A program made the translations under genes and the position numbers. The notes below the pieces were generated by a model. That model saw nothing but the letters and a program-made list of their open reading frames with translations. It ran no database searches and was not told where the DNA came from. From Calonectria ilicicola (Eukaryota; Ascomycota; Sordariomycetes; Hypocreales; Nectriaceae), in assembly GCA_020809705.1 (NCBI GenBank), contig CP085831.1, forward strand, positions 3,286,001-3,350,000: a stretch of DNA of 64,000 nt. The letters are read 5' to 3'. This document shows, piece after piece, positions 30,507-42,436 of this stretch. How positions within the stretch are numbered: position 1 is the first letter of the stretch; each line of letters opens with the position of its first letter.

Positions 30507-30660
30507 GGTGAATAGTTGGAAATTAAACAAAAAAATTTAAGGATTGTATTGGGTAAGTTGAAAAAGAAAAAGAGTGACTATAGTAGAGTAGAGCGTCTCA
30601 AGCTGAATGGATGCGATGAGGGTGAGGAAAGAATGTTTGATGCAGAGGCGTCCAGCAACT

Positions 30661-30669
30661 CTTATACTC
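30661..30669 (-). promoter_or_regulatory. TATA-like element of the Kex2-site precursor gene
   Basis: GAGTATAAG lies on the minus strand about 155 bp upstream of the ATG at 30506. It is followed by a long CT-rich leader, as in highly expressed filamentous-fungal genes. Confidence 0.35.
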
Positions 30670-33600
30670 ATCTCAATCTCTCTCTTACTCCATGACCATT
30701 TGTGACTTGACGTTTTGTTGTTTGATGTTTGATTCCAGGTCGAGCCGCAATTCGACCATGGCCATGGAAGAGGTCTGTGAGCGATCTTAGTGCCCGGCCA
30801 TTTGAGTCCAGATGGTTGCACAGAACCTCAACACGGGCCGAACTACAGATTTTAGCGCTATTCCATTCGTCTCAATTGGTGAGTTAGCCACATTTTCTAG
30901 GGTTAGTTTAAATGGTTCATCACAATGCCGTGTCATTGCGCAGGGCACTTCGCTATCTGTCAATTCATTCAAAACCGCCAGTGGATGCCTGTCAATGCTA
31001 GAAAATTGTTGATATATGTCACTTGAGAAGGGGTCATTACTCGAGTCTCCACCAGTTCGACTTTAATGCGCCGTACTATTGGGCCCAAGGTGACGGTAAC
31101 GCAGGGTCGTTTGAGAAGTCAGTGGTCAATTGACTGATGAGACGCCATCTTTGGCAAAGATAAATTTTAGCAAATAAAATAAATGGGAATCCTCTTCGGT
31201 CCTCATATACATCGAGGCTTTTATTTATTTATTTTTTCTGCTCAGTTGGTTCTTGAAGAGATTCGTGGTTCTACCTCGTGGCTTTGCCCTATGTACCGTT
31301 CGCCAGCAACAGGCCGGAGTTCAGATGAAAGAGATGACCAAAATTTGTGGAGTTGGGCGTGATAGCCGTGATAGTCGTTTCACTAATATAATGTTGGATG
31401 AAAGGGGCATCGCGCAATCTTTCAGCCAACAGAACTGGCCATATGGAGGCCGTGCATCTGCCTAGCGGCGGCGATCTCGGCCAGATTATACCTAGCTAGC
31501 TCACGTTTCTCAACGAAGTTGCCGCTGAAATATTTTAATTTCGAATGTGCAAACCAGATGCCCTATAAGTACAGGGTCTCTCTGGTCACATTATGATTTG
31601 AGTGCTTACATCCAGGATTTGCTAGCCTGCTTGGTATTCGCCAATACATGACATTGTGTGAAGTATAGCACCATCTGGGCGAAGGGTTGTGTCAAATGAC
31701 CGGAGCTTTGATTGGAGCACAGTTGCTGTGGTCGAGGCTCAAGTTTCGATTTAATACAAGGAAATGAGTCGCCCAATGTTTGGTCTTTCTCGAAACAAAT
31801 GATCATCCACACTTCATCAAACAATTCATGCTCTGTCATAGTTGCAAAATTCCACTCATCACCTAACCTTATATTGATGTTTCAAGAGAATCGTTTCCAT
31901 TATGTCATCCCTGCCATTCCCAACCCAGTGCAAGATTGGCCTTGTCGTCGCTGCATGTTCGTCCGGATTAGCACTAGATCAGTCTAGTTTATTGAGTGGA
32001 AGAAACATAGACGAAACATAAACCCTGTACTCTAGAGACGATCAACAGAAGCAGATCTTAAGGCTGAACGGAAGCCGGTTTCACTATATCCGCAATGGTT
32101 TGACCATCCGCCAAAGCAGCGCATATTCCAGTTGCTCGCATGGAACGCATTTGACTAGTACAGAATACCAAAAAGAAGGGGGGGAACAAAAGAAAAGAAA
32201 AGAAAACTCAGCCAAATTTTTTTATCATTTGTGAAAGGGACTCAAAGTGAGGTTCTCCATATTGTCAGAGGAATTAGAGTGGCTTGAGAGATGTCGAAGC
32301 CTGCATCGCAGATTATAGTGTCCAGAATTCTCACCATTTTTCTAAAAGACTTTGTAGGGAATAATGAGAGTATATCACAATGGACCTTAGACTCAATCTT
32401 ATCTATTTTGTCAAGCCGTTGGGGAATGCCAGCCTTATAATGGATCTGCTCGGGAGTGCGAAAGAAAAATCACCAGACTATAGGGTAATCATGATCAATA
32501 TTCTAACTTTGCCCGACGCATCACGTGATTACCTTGTCAATTCAGAACCCCGGTCGCTTGTATCTCGATAGATCGAGCTGGCTGTATAGTTTTCTGGTAG
32601 TTGTATAGTCCGTTGTGGTTGTTACTTGGTTGGTCAGCGGGCTTCCCGTTACGTCAAACTGGTCCGTTTGCAAGGTCTACGTGGATTGCTATTCAGACTT
32701 GGGCGAAGAAAAAACACAAAGACTTCCGCTCAGCGCACATTTTTTTTATATGCCAATTTTCATTTACTTTGAGGATAATCGCATAGATGCTAAAGCTGAG
32801 TGAATACACTGAGTCATGAGTGGGCGCTGGATCAGTTATCGCCCGCAGTGGCGCTAGATGACATCAGCACTAAAGCACTGAGACATTGCCCTGGCCGACC
32901 TTGCCGTAGAAGCAATACTAGCCTGCACGCTTATTTCGACATTGTTACATAATTCCTTCGAACTTATCGTCTTACCAAAGACATACGAAGAAGGATGGGA
33001 GTAGGAAGATGAGTGGCGTATCATATCTTTTGTGAATGTTATTCGTCACGAAAATGAGCCACGGTCTAAGCCCCGGTGAGTTTTTGGGCACCTATACAGT
33101 AGCACGTGGTTTGCCGGCCGAATATCCGGAAAGCGGGCGTTATACTTTTCTCGATCGGGGCCCCCGTTGAGTCCGACATGTTGCTGCAATAGTTTCAGAT
33201 TGAGTGCCAACTCATCCTCGTTGTGCGTCATGTATGTATGCTGCTAACCGAAAGCCTAATTGACGGAAGTCATCTGATGTTGAGTCAGTGAGTGGGTTGC
33301 AAAATGCAATGTCAGGTCTCAGGTGTAGGTTTCTGGAAAGGATCTAGTGAGGAGATGGGTAGCATTTGGGAGGCAAGGTAGTTGAACCGATTGGTGCTTT
33401 TTGCCTGCTCGCCTCGTGTGTTCAGGTGAAAACGTCATTGGCCTGTGCTTTCACAACATTTGCACCGCCGGCTTTTCTATTTTGTTTTGGCTTTTTTTTT
33501 TTTTATAAATACGGGGGACAGGGAAGAAGTTCCGTCTGCTAAGCCCAAGCACACGCAATCAATCAATCGCAAGTGCCGGTATCGATAAAGTTGCCGTTTT

Positions 33601-34510
33601 CGCCGCCAATAGTAGGCGAGCGGAGAGTTCACCGGGCTAGCAAGCCGGTGGAAAGCCAAAGTTTGGGGGACTTGGTTGTTGGGCTTGGCGGTGGATGGCC
33701 GATGACCTGCTTCAGCGGAGTTTCGCGTGCGTGTTCTAGATTGATGCGGTGGGGCATTAGTTTTTCCAGAACCCCTGATCTCATCTTGGACGGCACGGGA
33801 GCTTGTGGGAAATCGGATGCGAAAATGGGCTGGAAACGAATTCATTGGCTTCTGCTCTTATGTATGTACGTAGCATTCCAGTATGGTTTCAATTCCCCAT
33901 CTTGACTTGGCGGATCATCCTTGAGGATGACGAGAATGGATGGCGAAACCTTAGTGTGGGAAGGCAGATTGACGGTGGAGCTGTCATCTTAACGGCTGGG
34001 GCTAATTTGGGGGCTAGGCTTTCTCTCGGTCTGAAACCGCTCGTATCCTATCGGGTTCCGTGCCCTGTGGTATTAGTGCAATCCTCCAGCCGGGGTCTTG
34101 GCTGACGCCCGAGAAGGGTGGTTGCAAAGAGGCGGTGGGATCCGGAACCCCAGCTTTTTCGGCGAAACATACACAGCCGATTACGCTATTTTAAACGAGA
34201 CAAGCTGTCCTCATTACGCTAGAAAGAATCTTGACCCGTCGCACCCTCAAGTTGGCTGTTTAAGTAGTAATAGGTGAAAACTGCCCAGGCTGTCCATGCC
34301 ACCTCTCCTTAGTCAGGACCTTGGACAAACTCTATTCAAAAGGTCATGATCAAAAGGGCCTCAGGCATCAAAAGCCCCACTGCTAATACACACGTGGCCC
34401 CTGATCTCTTCTGGTCTGACGACTTCATTGAACTGATCATCTACGCCACACAGATTTAGGGAGTGTGGCCCACCGTCCCATTCCACACATCACCAAAGGC
34501 CATCTCAAAA
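30670..34510. other. About 3.8 kb region without recognised genes
   Basis: Open frames are short, overlap in several frames and show no family pattern. It contains T-rich runs (near 31220, 32740 and 33490) and G-rich patches. It could hold regulatory sequence for the Kex2-site precursor and the HET gene, a long non-coding RNA, or relics I cannot recognise. Confidence 0.35.
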
Positions 34511-36570
34511 ATGCGTTTGCTTAATGTTGGTACTCTCGAGCTCGAGGTCTTTACGGGACACACGTTGCCTCGATATGCCATCCTCTCCCACACATGGGGT
34601 GAGGATGAATTCCACTATGACCACCTGCTGGCAGGGCTTCACAAGGACCTCAGCTCCATCTTGAAGGATCTGAGCAGCCCCAAGAGGGGGCTTCAAAAAG
34701 TTCTCAACATGTGCAGACAGGCTGAGCGCGATAACCTGGATTATGTCTGGATTGATACCTGCTGCATCGACAAGTCGAATGGCGCGGAGCTTTCGGAGGC
34801 CATCAACTCCATGTTCAAATGGTATCAGAATTCTGCCGCTTGTTACGCGTATTTGGAGGATGTCACCCTGGAAATGGACGGCACAATCACAAATTTTGAA
34901 AACAGCAGATGGTTTTCTCGCGGATGGACACTACAGGAACTTATTGCGCCTCATGGATTGCGTTTTTTCGACAGCAAATGGAAGCCCATTCAGACCAGAA
35001 ACAAGCTCCATAAAAGAATCGCAGAAATCACCAGTATCAAGGAGCATTACTTAGCACGAGAGCACTCTGATGAACCTGCACCGTACATCAAGGGACAGGA
35101 TAGGAGTGATAACACCTGTGTGGCATGTGGCCATGTCGATAACACTTGGGAGTTGCTAATGAATGAGCCGATTGCGGTTAAGATGAAGTGGGCAGCAGAC
35201 CGAGAGACGACTCGCGTGGAAGACAGGGCTTACTGTCTCATGGGTTTGTTTGACGTCAGCATGCCACCTCTTTACGGCGAGGGCAGCAAAGCATTTGTTC
35301 GATTCCAGGAGGAGATTCTCAGACACCGCCCTGATCAATCGATTCTGGCTTGGACGCTCCCAGAATCTCATGAACTGGATCCTCACCGTCGTTTTCCATG
35401 TCTAATCGACCAGCCTTCTGGATTCGAGTTGGATCTATTTGAAAAAGATGACAGCCGACTTGGACGCGGAAACATCAGCGTATCATCAAGGGGTATGGAG
35501 ATTGATGTGTTAGTGATCCCTTGCCCTGTCATTCAGTATGTTCAGGGTGGAACCAAGCGGCGCTTTCAAAACCTATCGCTCGGAGTTCTTGGTTGTGCTC
35601 TGGGAAATGATTCTTTGTCTCGAATCGCCATCATCCTCCAACCTCTGCGGGAAACGGCACAGATCCCAGTCTTTTCTAGGGCTTTCTCCAACATTCTCGT
35701 TATGTTAACCCCAGAGGGAAAACCCGAAGTTATGAACAACCTACGTGAAGAACAGGCCAATATGACTAGTATGTCCCCAAATAAAATGTTATGTTTGAAT
35801 TTTATACAGATTACTAACTGGTTTGTGCAGTCGAGTGCAACTTGGAGTCTGTTAAGTCTAAGAGAGTGCTGTTGCCAGCCATCCCAAGTTCAGTAGAGCT
35901 AAATCACGATATCCCCATCGTAAAGGTAGTACTCGATGGGTTTGGTGACTGGCACATTCAAGCACAGTATCCCGAGTTTAGCGAAGGAGATATCCTTGAC
36001 CGCAAATTTGAAGTGACGGATGAAGCCCTGGATCACACGGCCGTTGGCCGTGGCATTTTCTGCATTACCGATAACAATTCCTGCTTTGTGGCGATTTTGG
36101 CAGCCGACAATGTCAACAAAGCATACTCAAAACCAAAAACCTCGTACATGTGTTGGATAGAGACATGGCAATCCTTCACTGAGAACGTCGGAGATGCGCT
36201 TTCTGATCCAACGCCCGAGGCCCTGAAAGCGGCACTATCACAGTATATTAAGAACTTTTCCAAAAATAAATTTACAAGGCCGCCATCAGAAGTCACCGAG
36301 GGTGACTACAGAGCCAAAGGCCGCGTCAAGTCGACCAACTTTTTGGGCAGGTCGATGCACACACTCGAGGTTGAAATCCAGTCCGCAATGAAGGGAGCTT
36401 CAAAGGCAGCAGCAGCTACCAAACCATTAATCAAACCATCAGCAACCATGAGATCAACAAGCTCAGACGAGAGAAAGGCGAAAAAGGCGGCTGCGGGAGG
36501 TGCCAGGTGGTACCAAATCTCGAAAAAGATAGAGGGTTATGCCGAGGATGCATCGCACCAGTTCTCATAG
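34511..36570 (+). CDS. HET-domain (heterokaryon incompatibility) protein
   Basis: Two exons, 34511-35768 and 35831-36570, with a 62-bp intron, giving 665 residues. The HET domain spans residues about 20-170 and shows its three classic blocks: YAILSHTWGEDEF, YVWIDTCCIDKSNGAELSEA and RWFSRGWTLQELIAP. Then come ADRETTRVEDRAYCLMGLF and MPPLYGEGSKAFVRFQEEI, the typical continuation. The C-terminal 250 residues are less conserved, with a Lys/Ala-rich segment near residue 620. HET proteins trigger programmed cell death after non-self recognition between strains. The start at 34511 gives the family opening MRLLNV; the frame is open to 34463. It lies in a gene-poor stretch, 4 kb from the Kex2-site precursor. 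Confidence 0.93.
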
Positions 36571-36738
36571 AACCCTTGGCATATCATTGGCATGTAATGA
36601 ACATATCATGAGTACATATATAATATTTGCAGTTGTACATTTTGTGAAACTTTGCAGTTAGATATTTGAATAAACTGATAGACTTGGGAATCTGGACCTT
36701 CTCTAGTTTTTAGAGTATATGCAAGTTACTTGATTGTT

Positions 36739-37683
36739 CTAATTGTATAATCCGCCGTTTGCGCAGAGAACGGAACCTGTGGCCCATCGTGCATCATCTG
36801 TACAGAGGAAAGCGACAAGAGGCGCAATATCATCCACCTCAGCAATCCTAGCTGCGGCTGGCGTTGATTCAATGAGAGGCTGCATATCTTGTCTGAATTG
36901 CTCGTCGCTTTCCTGCCATTGATCTGCAACTAAGGTTAGCCCGCATACAGGGGACGTTGAAATTTTATACAGCACTCACCTGTAGCAACAGGGCCGGGAT
37001 TCACACAGTTGACGGTGATACCGTGTGACTGGCCAAGCTCTTTGGCCCAAACTCGGGCAAGTGATTCATCAGCAGCTTTTGTCGCTCCATATACTGTTTG
37101 GCCAGCGACGCCGAGCCGGGCAGCTGCGGAAGAGACAAAGACGATGCGCCCGCCTCGTGCGATATGAGGAATAACAGCTTGTGTCAAAAAGATCGGACCT
37201 TTAACATTGGTATCGAAATGAGTTTGGAAGAGTTCTTCCGTCACCTCATTGAGGTTCGCATCGACCCCCAAGGCGGCGCTTTTTTCGATCAGTCATCATG
37301 CTCAATGTTAAAGATGGTGTTGGATTGGCTCTTACTTATGGATGAGAATTTCAATCTTCCCTGTTGTGCTCAGTTGGAGCGCTGCCTGGACGATTTTGGG
37401 AATATCCTTCATGCTTGCTACACTGGCCTTACAGATTGCTGCTTTGGAGCCAAGTGCCTCAATCTTTTTTACCACATCTTCGGCGCGTTTCTGACTGCCA
37501 TCACTGGTATAGTTGATAACCACATTGGCGCCACGCTGCCCCAATTGAACCGCAATAGCAGCACCGATACCTCTTCAGGCCTTGTATTAATAGCTGCAAC
37601 AGAATTGAAATGGAGGCTTACCTCGAAGCTCCAGTGACAATGGCAGTCTTTCCAGTCAGATTGAGACCTTCAAAGTTCGGCAT
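36739..37683 (-). CDS. Short-chain dehydrogenase/reductase (FabG-like)
   Basis: Four exons: 37683-37622, 37572-37336, 37278-36980 and 36923-36739, giving 260 residues. It shows the classical SDR cofactor motif TGASRGIG (spliced across intron 1), NAA (as HNAAL), the catalytic Ser in FVSSAAA, and Tyr/Lys in VYGATKAA. Then come NCVNPGPVATD and a C-terminal WATGSVLCANGG. It is NAD(P)(H)-dependent; the substrate is unknown. Two of its three introns (37621-37573 and 37335-37279) end in AAG. Only these junctions keep the conserved motifs in frame. It is divergent from the copper amine oxidase with a 517-bp shared upstream region, so a joint role in amine or carbonyl metabolism is possible but unproven. 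Confidence 0.92.
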
Positions 37684-38200
37684 CTTGGGAAATAATGATG
37701 AAAAAATATTAATGGGAAAGAATTCAGCTTACCTGGAGATGATGAGTATGATGTAAAAACTGATGCTGATGGGAGACAAAATCCAGTTTGCCAATAAATG
37801 CTTCCGCCGTGTATCCACTTGATAGGGATTATTTGTTCTGGCGTAATTCATCATCATCTGTTTCTATATGCAGCTGCCAGCTCTCCCTAAAAGAGCAAAG
37901 CGATAAACGGCTTGGTTTATTTCCCAATCAAGTCAACAACAAAGTCTGGTGGGGAGGTTTCCCCGCAGCTGACGGACAGCACTTTCTGAAGTTGGAAGCA
38001 CTTCCGTTTATGGTAAGGATGAAATGTTGAAGCTGGACCCACCTAGTTCAACCCCATAAACGACGAGATGGAGGGGCCAATTATAAGGGGATGATCAACA
38101 CGACGGGATAGACAATCCTCAATATTCATCGACAACTTTCAAGACCATTTAATTTTGTGAAAGATTTATTTTCTTTAACATTCGAGCTTTTGCATTGAAA
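37684..38200. promoter_or_regulatory. Shared upstream region of the SDR and copper amine oxidase genes
   Basis: A CCAATTATAAGGGG element (about 38077-38090) lies about 115 bp upstream of the amine oxidase start and looks like a TATA box. HGATAR sites lie near 37819 (TGATAG) and 37901 (CGATAA). The rest shows no gene. Confidence 0.35.
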
Positions 38201-40300
38201 ATGTCTACTTCTGCCCCGAAGTCAGCACCACACCCTCTCGACCCTTTGACGGTTGATGAGGTCCAAGCTGCCTCGAAAATTCTCCAAGACCACATCAATG
38301 TAGCGACCAAAGAGATCAGATTCAAACTGATTGACCTCGCTGAGCCTGTTAAAAACACTACTCTTCAATATCTTCACCAGAATGGACCAGCACCTGACCG
38401 CAAAGCCAGAGTGTACTATCATCTTAAGACTAGCCAAGCGCTTCTGATTGCAATTGTTAACATAGCAAAGAAGCAAGTGGAGAGGACATATGATGCACCG
38501 GAATCCCAAGGTCCCGTGGATTGGCATGAGTATGAGCTTATCAACAAAGCATGCAACGAACACCCTGAGGTGCAAGCTGAAATCGCCAAACTAAAGCTTC
38601 CTCCAAAGTAAGTTATTTCCTTCACTAAAAGCAGTGTGTCTAATGGTTTACCAGTGCTCGTGTGCTCAACGACCCTTGGGCTTTTGGAACTGACGATGCC
38701 AATGAACGACGGCGTCTCTTTCAATGCTACATGTACCTTGCCTTGAATGACGACCCAGAAGCTAACCACTACTCGTTGCCTATTCCTTTGGCACCCATAT
38801 TTGATGCCCATACTCTGGAGCTGGTGGATCTACAAAGGCTTCCCATGGGCGCCACGGATGAATTGGATTCCGAAACCCAGCCTTGGGATCCAGTTGAGCC
38901 TGTTGAATACAGTGCGGGCATTCTTGGAGAGAGCGCATTTCGAACGGACCTGAAGCCTCTTCAGGTAATTCAACCTGAGGGGCCTTCTTTTAAAATCATT
39001 GGCCGTCGTGTCGAGTGGCAGAAATGGTCCTTCCAGCTGGGCTGGACATTGCGCGAGGGCCCTGTCCTCCACGACCTGCGGTACGACAATCGCCCTCTAT
39101 TCTACCGTGTCTCCATGAGCGAGATGACGGTCCCCTATAGTGATCCCAGGAGCCCATACCACAGAAAGCAGGCATTTGACCTCGGCGACTCAGGCTTTGG
39201 CTTGACATCTAATAGTCTGAGCCTTGGCTGTGACTGTCTTGGTCACATTGCCTATTTTAGCGGTGTTAGAGTCACAGCAGATGGAAAGCCCGTCACAATG
39301 CCCAATGTCGTCTGTATGCACGAAATTGATGACGGCATTGGCTGGAAGCACACCAATTTTAGAAACCACAAGTCCTCGGTGGTGAGGAACAGGCAGCTTG
39401 TTATCCAATGTACAGCAACAGTAGCCAACTATGAGTACATACTGGCCTTTGTGCTTGACCAGGCCGCAAACATCCACATCGAGGTGCGGGCCACTGGCAT
39501 AGTTTCCACCATGCCCATCAGACAAGGCCTCCAGGTGCCTTGGGGTACCATTGTGGCTCCTGGAGTTTTGGCTGTCAATCACCAGCACCTATTTTGCGTG
39601 CGAGTGGACCCTTGCTTGGATGGTGATGAACGGAACACGATCACCTATGACGAGTGCCACCCCGTTGTCGATGAACCAGACCTTGATCCACACGGCTGCG
39701 CCTTTAGAGTCCACTCGACACCAATTCAAAAACCAGGAGGATACGATCTTAATGTGGAGAACAACCGCACTTTTAGAATTATTAATGAATCTCGCATCAA
39801 TCCTGTGTCGGGAAAACCTCGCGGGTACAAACTGCATCCTATCCCAAGCCAAATGCTCATGATGGGTCCGCAGACGTTCAACTATCGCCGTGGCACATTC
39901 ACTTCGAAACCTATTTGGGTGACGAAATATCGAGACGATGAGCTCTGGGCATCGGGAGAGTTTACAAACCAGAGTCGCGAAGATACTGGCCTTGCTATCT
40001 GGGCTAACCGTGAAGAGTCTGTTGAAAATGAGGATGTGGTGCTGTGGCATACTTTTGGCGTCACTCACGTCACTCGGCCAGAGGGTAAGTGTCGTCGACT
40101 TTTCACAAGTTCTAGGTCACTAACTAAAATGTGCAGATTTTCCTGTCATGCCGATTGAGAAATTTACCGTGTCTTTGAAGCCAACTAGCTTTTTTGAGCT
40201 GAACCCATCGAATGATGTGCCTCGCTCGTCGCAGACTACGAACAAATCGACGTTGCACACCGTCCGCCCAGAGACTTGCTGTCGTCCATCGCATATCTAA
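38201..40300 (+). CDS. Copper amine oxidase (primary-amine oxidase)
   Basis: Three exons: 38201-38607, 38655-40084 and 40137-40300, giving 666 residues, normal for fungal copper amine oxidases. The topaquinone precursor is Tyr395 in VANYEYILAF (consensus N-Y-D/E-Y). The copper ligands are His445 and His447 in NHQHLF, plus the His in FGVTHVTRPE near the end. The catalytic-base region is RYDNRPLFYRVSMSEM. It converts primary amines to aldehydes with ammonia and hydrogen peroxide. It has no signal peptide and no PTS1, and so is likely cytosolic or peroxisomal by another route. It is divergent from an SDR that could act on the aldehyde product. It forms a second nitrogen-releasing oxidase in the window besides the D-amino-acid oxidase. 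Confidence 0.95.
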
Positions 40301-41566
40301 TGGGTTGCGTCCTGATTAAATCGAAATCAGAGATTATGACTATCATCAAATACCTAGTTTATCTTTGGTAGATTTGAAACCACCCGGTAGCTGGCTAAAC
40401 AAGAAAAAAATAAAAATGAAGGCGGGTCAATTTAACCCAGTTGCCAATCATACACATTTGCTCCATATTTTGAAGTTGAGATTAGAATGTTTGTAGACGC
40501 CGGTTTATGATTATTTTATGCGTTTAGAACCTGCCTGTTTCTTCTTAGGCCGTACGCCATGCCAAAAACACGAGACTTGGGGATGATGCACGAGTGGTAT
40601 CATGTCAGACCAACGACTGATAGATTTCCACCTTTATTAAAACTACCCATGTATTAAATGGTTGTTGAAAGGGTTAGAAGAAAACGGTGTGGGTGATATC
40701 AGAATTTGCAGCCAGGTACAAAGCTTGGCCCTCGCGTGGTAGGGTCATTTAACCACCGCCAGAGTCGTCAGATCTGAGTCTTGGCTAATTATGCAAGTGT
40801 CTATACGGGAGAGGGGTCTTTTACCTTGTTTCGACAAAATCTTGGTCAGTGCGGACGTAGCACGCGCAAAAGCGGACTTGCATTAATGATATATTTATGT
40901 CCGAAACACGCGTGGGTCACGATTCAGTGACATCTGGATGTTCGGACGATAACCCATATCCGAAGGTTCCGACGGCCCGTTCCTACAAGGGGATGATAAT
41001 AAACTTAACGTTTATTTGGGTACAATGGTAATCACTGGAATCGAGAAAATCGGAAACAATTGCTAATCAGGTTATGGGCTGCACATAAAGTTAGATCAGT
41101 GAGGACGATGAGAAATATGAAAGTAAATAATAAGGACGAGATGCAAAATACACAACGTTTACTCACTTGTCCGGACACTTTCACGGGAATGCCGAAGATC
41201 TTCTGATCTTGATGGAGGGTGTTGGTTTCAACATGAAACCTCTCGTAACCATCCCTGGCGATGCATGCTTGATTTAGCTTCCGAAAGAACACACACTGAA
41301 CGATGCTGCGGTACTTTAACCAGCCAAATTATCCAACGACCCGCATATTTAAGGTTCACTAGTGTGACAGGAACTAGAGGGGAATCGCCAGCCCAGGTCG
41401 ACACTCCTCTTTGAGGGCGGATCATTGCAGTGAACAACCTCAAATTAATGCTTGCATTATGGGTGATTGTCTTGGCAATAATGTCGCGACTCGGCATGTC
41501 GCTCTTCGATCTGAAGAGGGTGGTCCAACTTCTTGAAAGTAGCTTTCTTCATAGGAGAGCCTTGTG
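40301..41566. other. Intergenic region
   Basis: No gene recognised. Short minus-strand frames at 41032-41497 lack any family pattern. The right end is the promoter of the NPP1-like gene. Confidence 0.4.
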
Positions 41567-41573
41567 TATAAAA
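41567..41573 (+). promoter_or_regulatory. TATA box of the NPP1-like gene
   Basis: TATAAAA lies about 100 bp upstream of the ATG at 41674, a usual spacing for a strong regulated fungal promoter. Confidence 0.5.
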
Positions 41574-41673
41574 CGCGACTATTTCTCTGTTTTCTGTCAG
41601 TCAATTTCTTGGATATCTAAATTGAATTCTCACACATTTCTGTATTCACTCTTCTTCCACTACAGTACACATC

Positions 41674-42436
41674 ATGTATGCCAAATCGCTTTTCATGTCT
41701 CTTTCTACTCTTGGGCTGGCCCAAGCAGCTGCAATCAGTTCGCGTGCTGTTGTGAACCACGATTCCCTTTTCCCAGTCTCTGAGAACGTTCAAACGGGTG
41801 CTGTAGGTGATATCATTAAGAAGTTTGAGCCACGCCTTCACATCGCCCATGGCTGCCAAGTTTATACTGCCGTTGACAATGACGGAAACACCAGGTTAGT
41901 CAACATCGGGTATTATATTCCTTCATATACTAACATCCATCAGTGGCGGCCTCCAAGACACGGGCAGTGGTACAGGTGGCTGCCGCCACACTGATAGAGG
42001 GCAGACCTATGCTCGAGCTGCGACTCACAATGGCCGGTTGGCTATTATGTATGCGTGGTACTGGCCAAAGGACATGCCAAATAGCGGTGTGTCTGCTGGT
42101 GGTCATCGTCACGACTGGGAGAACGTTGTAGTCTTCGTCGACAGCGCAGAAGCTGGAAATCTTGTCAGTGCCGCTGCATCAGGTCATGGTGACTACAAGA
42201 AGACGACCACCCCTCAGATGGACGGCACCCACCCAAAGGTGGAATATTTTACAAGTTTCCCTACTAATCACGAGTTGCAATTCACGGACACACTTGGCAA
42301 GGATTTTGCTCTAATTGACTGGGACGTCATGACTCAGGCTATGAAGGACGGTCTGAGCAATACGGACTTTGGCTCTGCCAATGTCCCTTTCAAAGAAGAC
42401 AGCTTTGTCCCTAACCTTGACAAGGCCACCTCTTAA
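41674..42436 (+). CDS. NPP1-family (necrosis- and ethylene-inducing-like) secreted protein
   Basis: Two exons, 41674-41894 and 41944-42436, with a 49-bp GTTAGT...CAG intron, giving 237 residues, the usual family length. A signal peptide of about 19-20 residues ends near AQAAA. The heptapeptide GHRHDWE that defines the family is intact. Two cysteines lie in the first half (in HGCQVY and GGCRHT), as in type 1 members. Such proteins bind plant sphingolipids and damage eudicot membranes, but many fungal members are not toxic. Which applies here cannot be told from sequence. No break is visible. A plant-associated or saprotrophic lifestyle is suggested. It lies alone, with no other effector-like gene within several kb. 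Confidence 0.95.

Noticed and set aside
29658..30515. Plus-strand frame of 285 codons opposite the Kex2-site precursor
   Set aside because: It is the antisense shadow of the 96-bp repeats; open only because the repeat keeps phase. It has no signal peptide or family pattern, while the minus strand has both.
33573..33905. Plus-strand frame of 110 codons
   Set aside because: No pattern; it overlaps another chance frame on the opposite strand.
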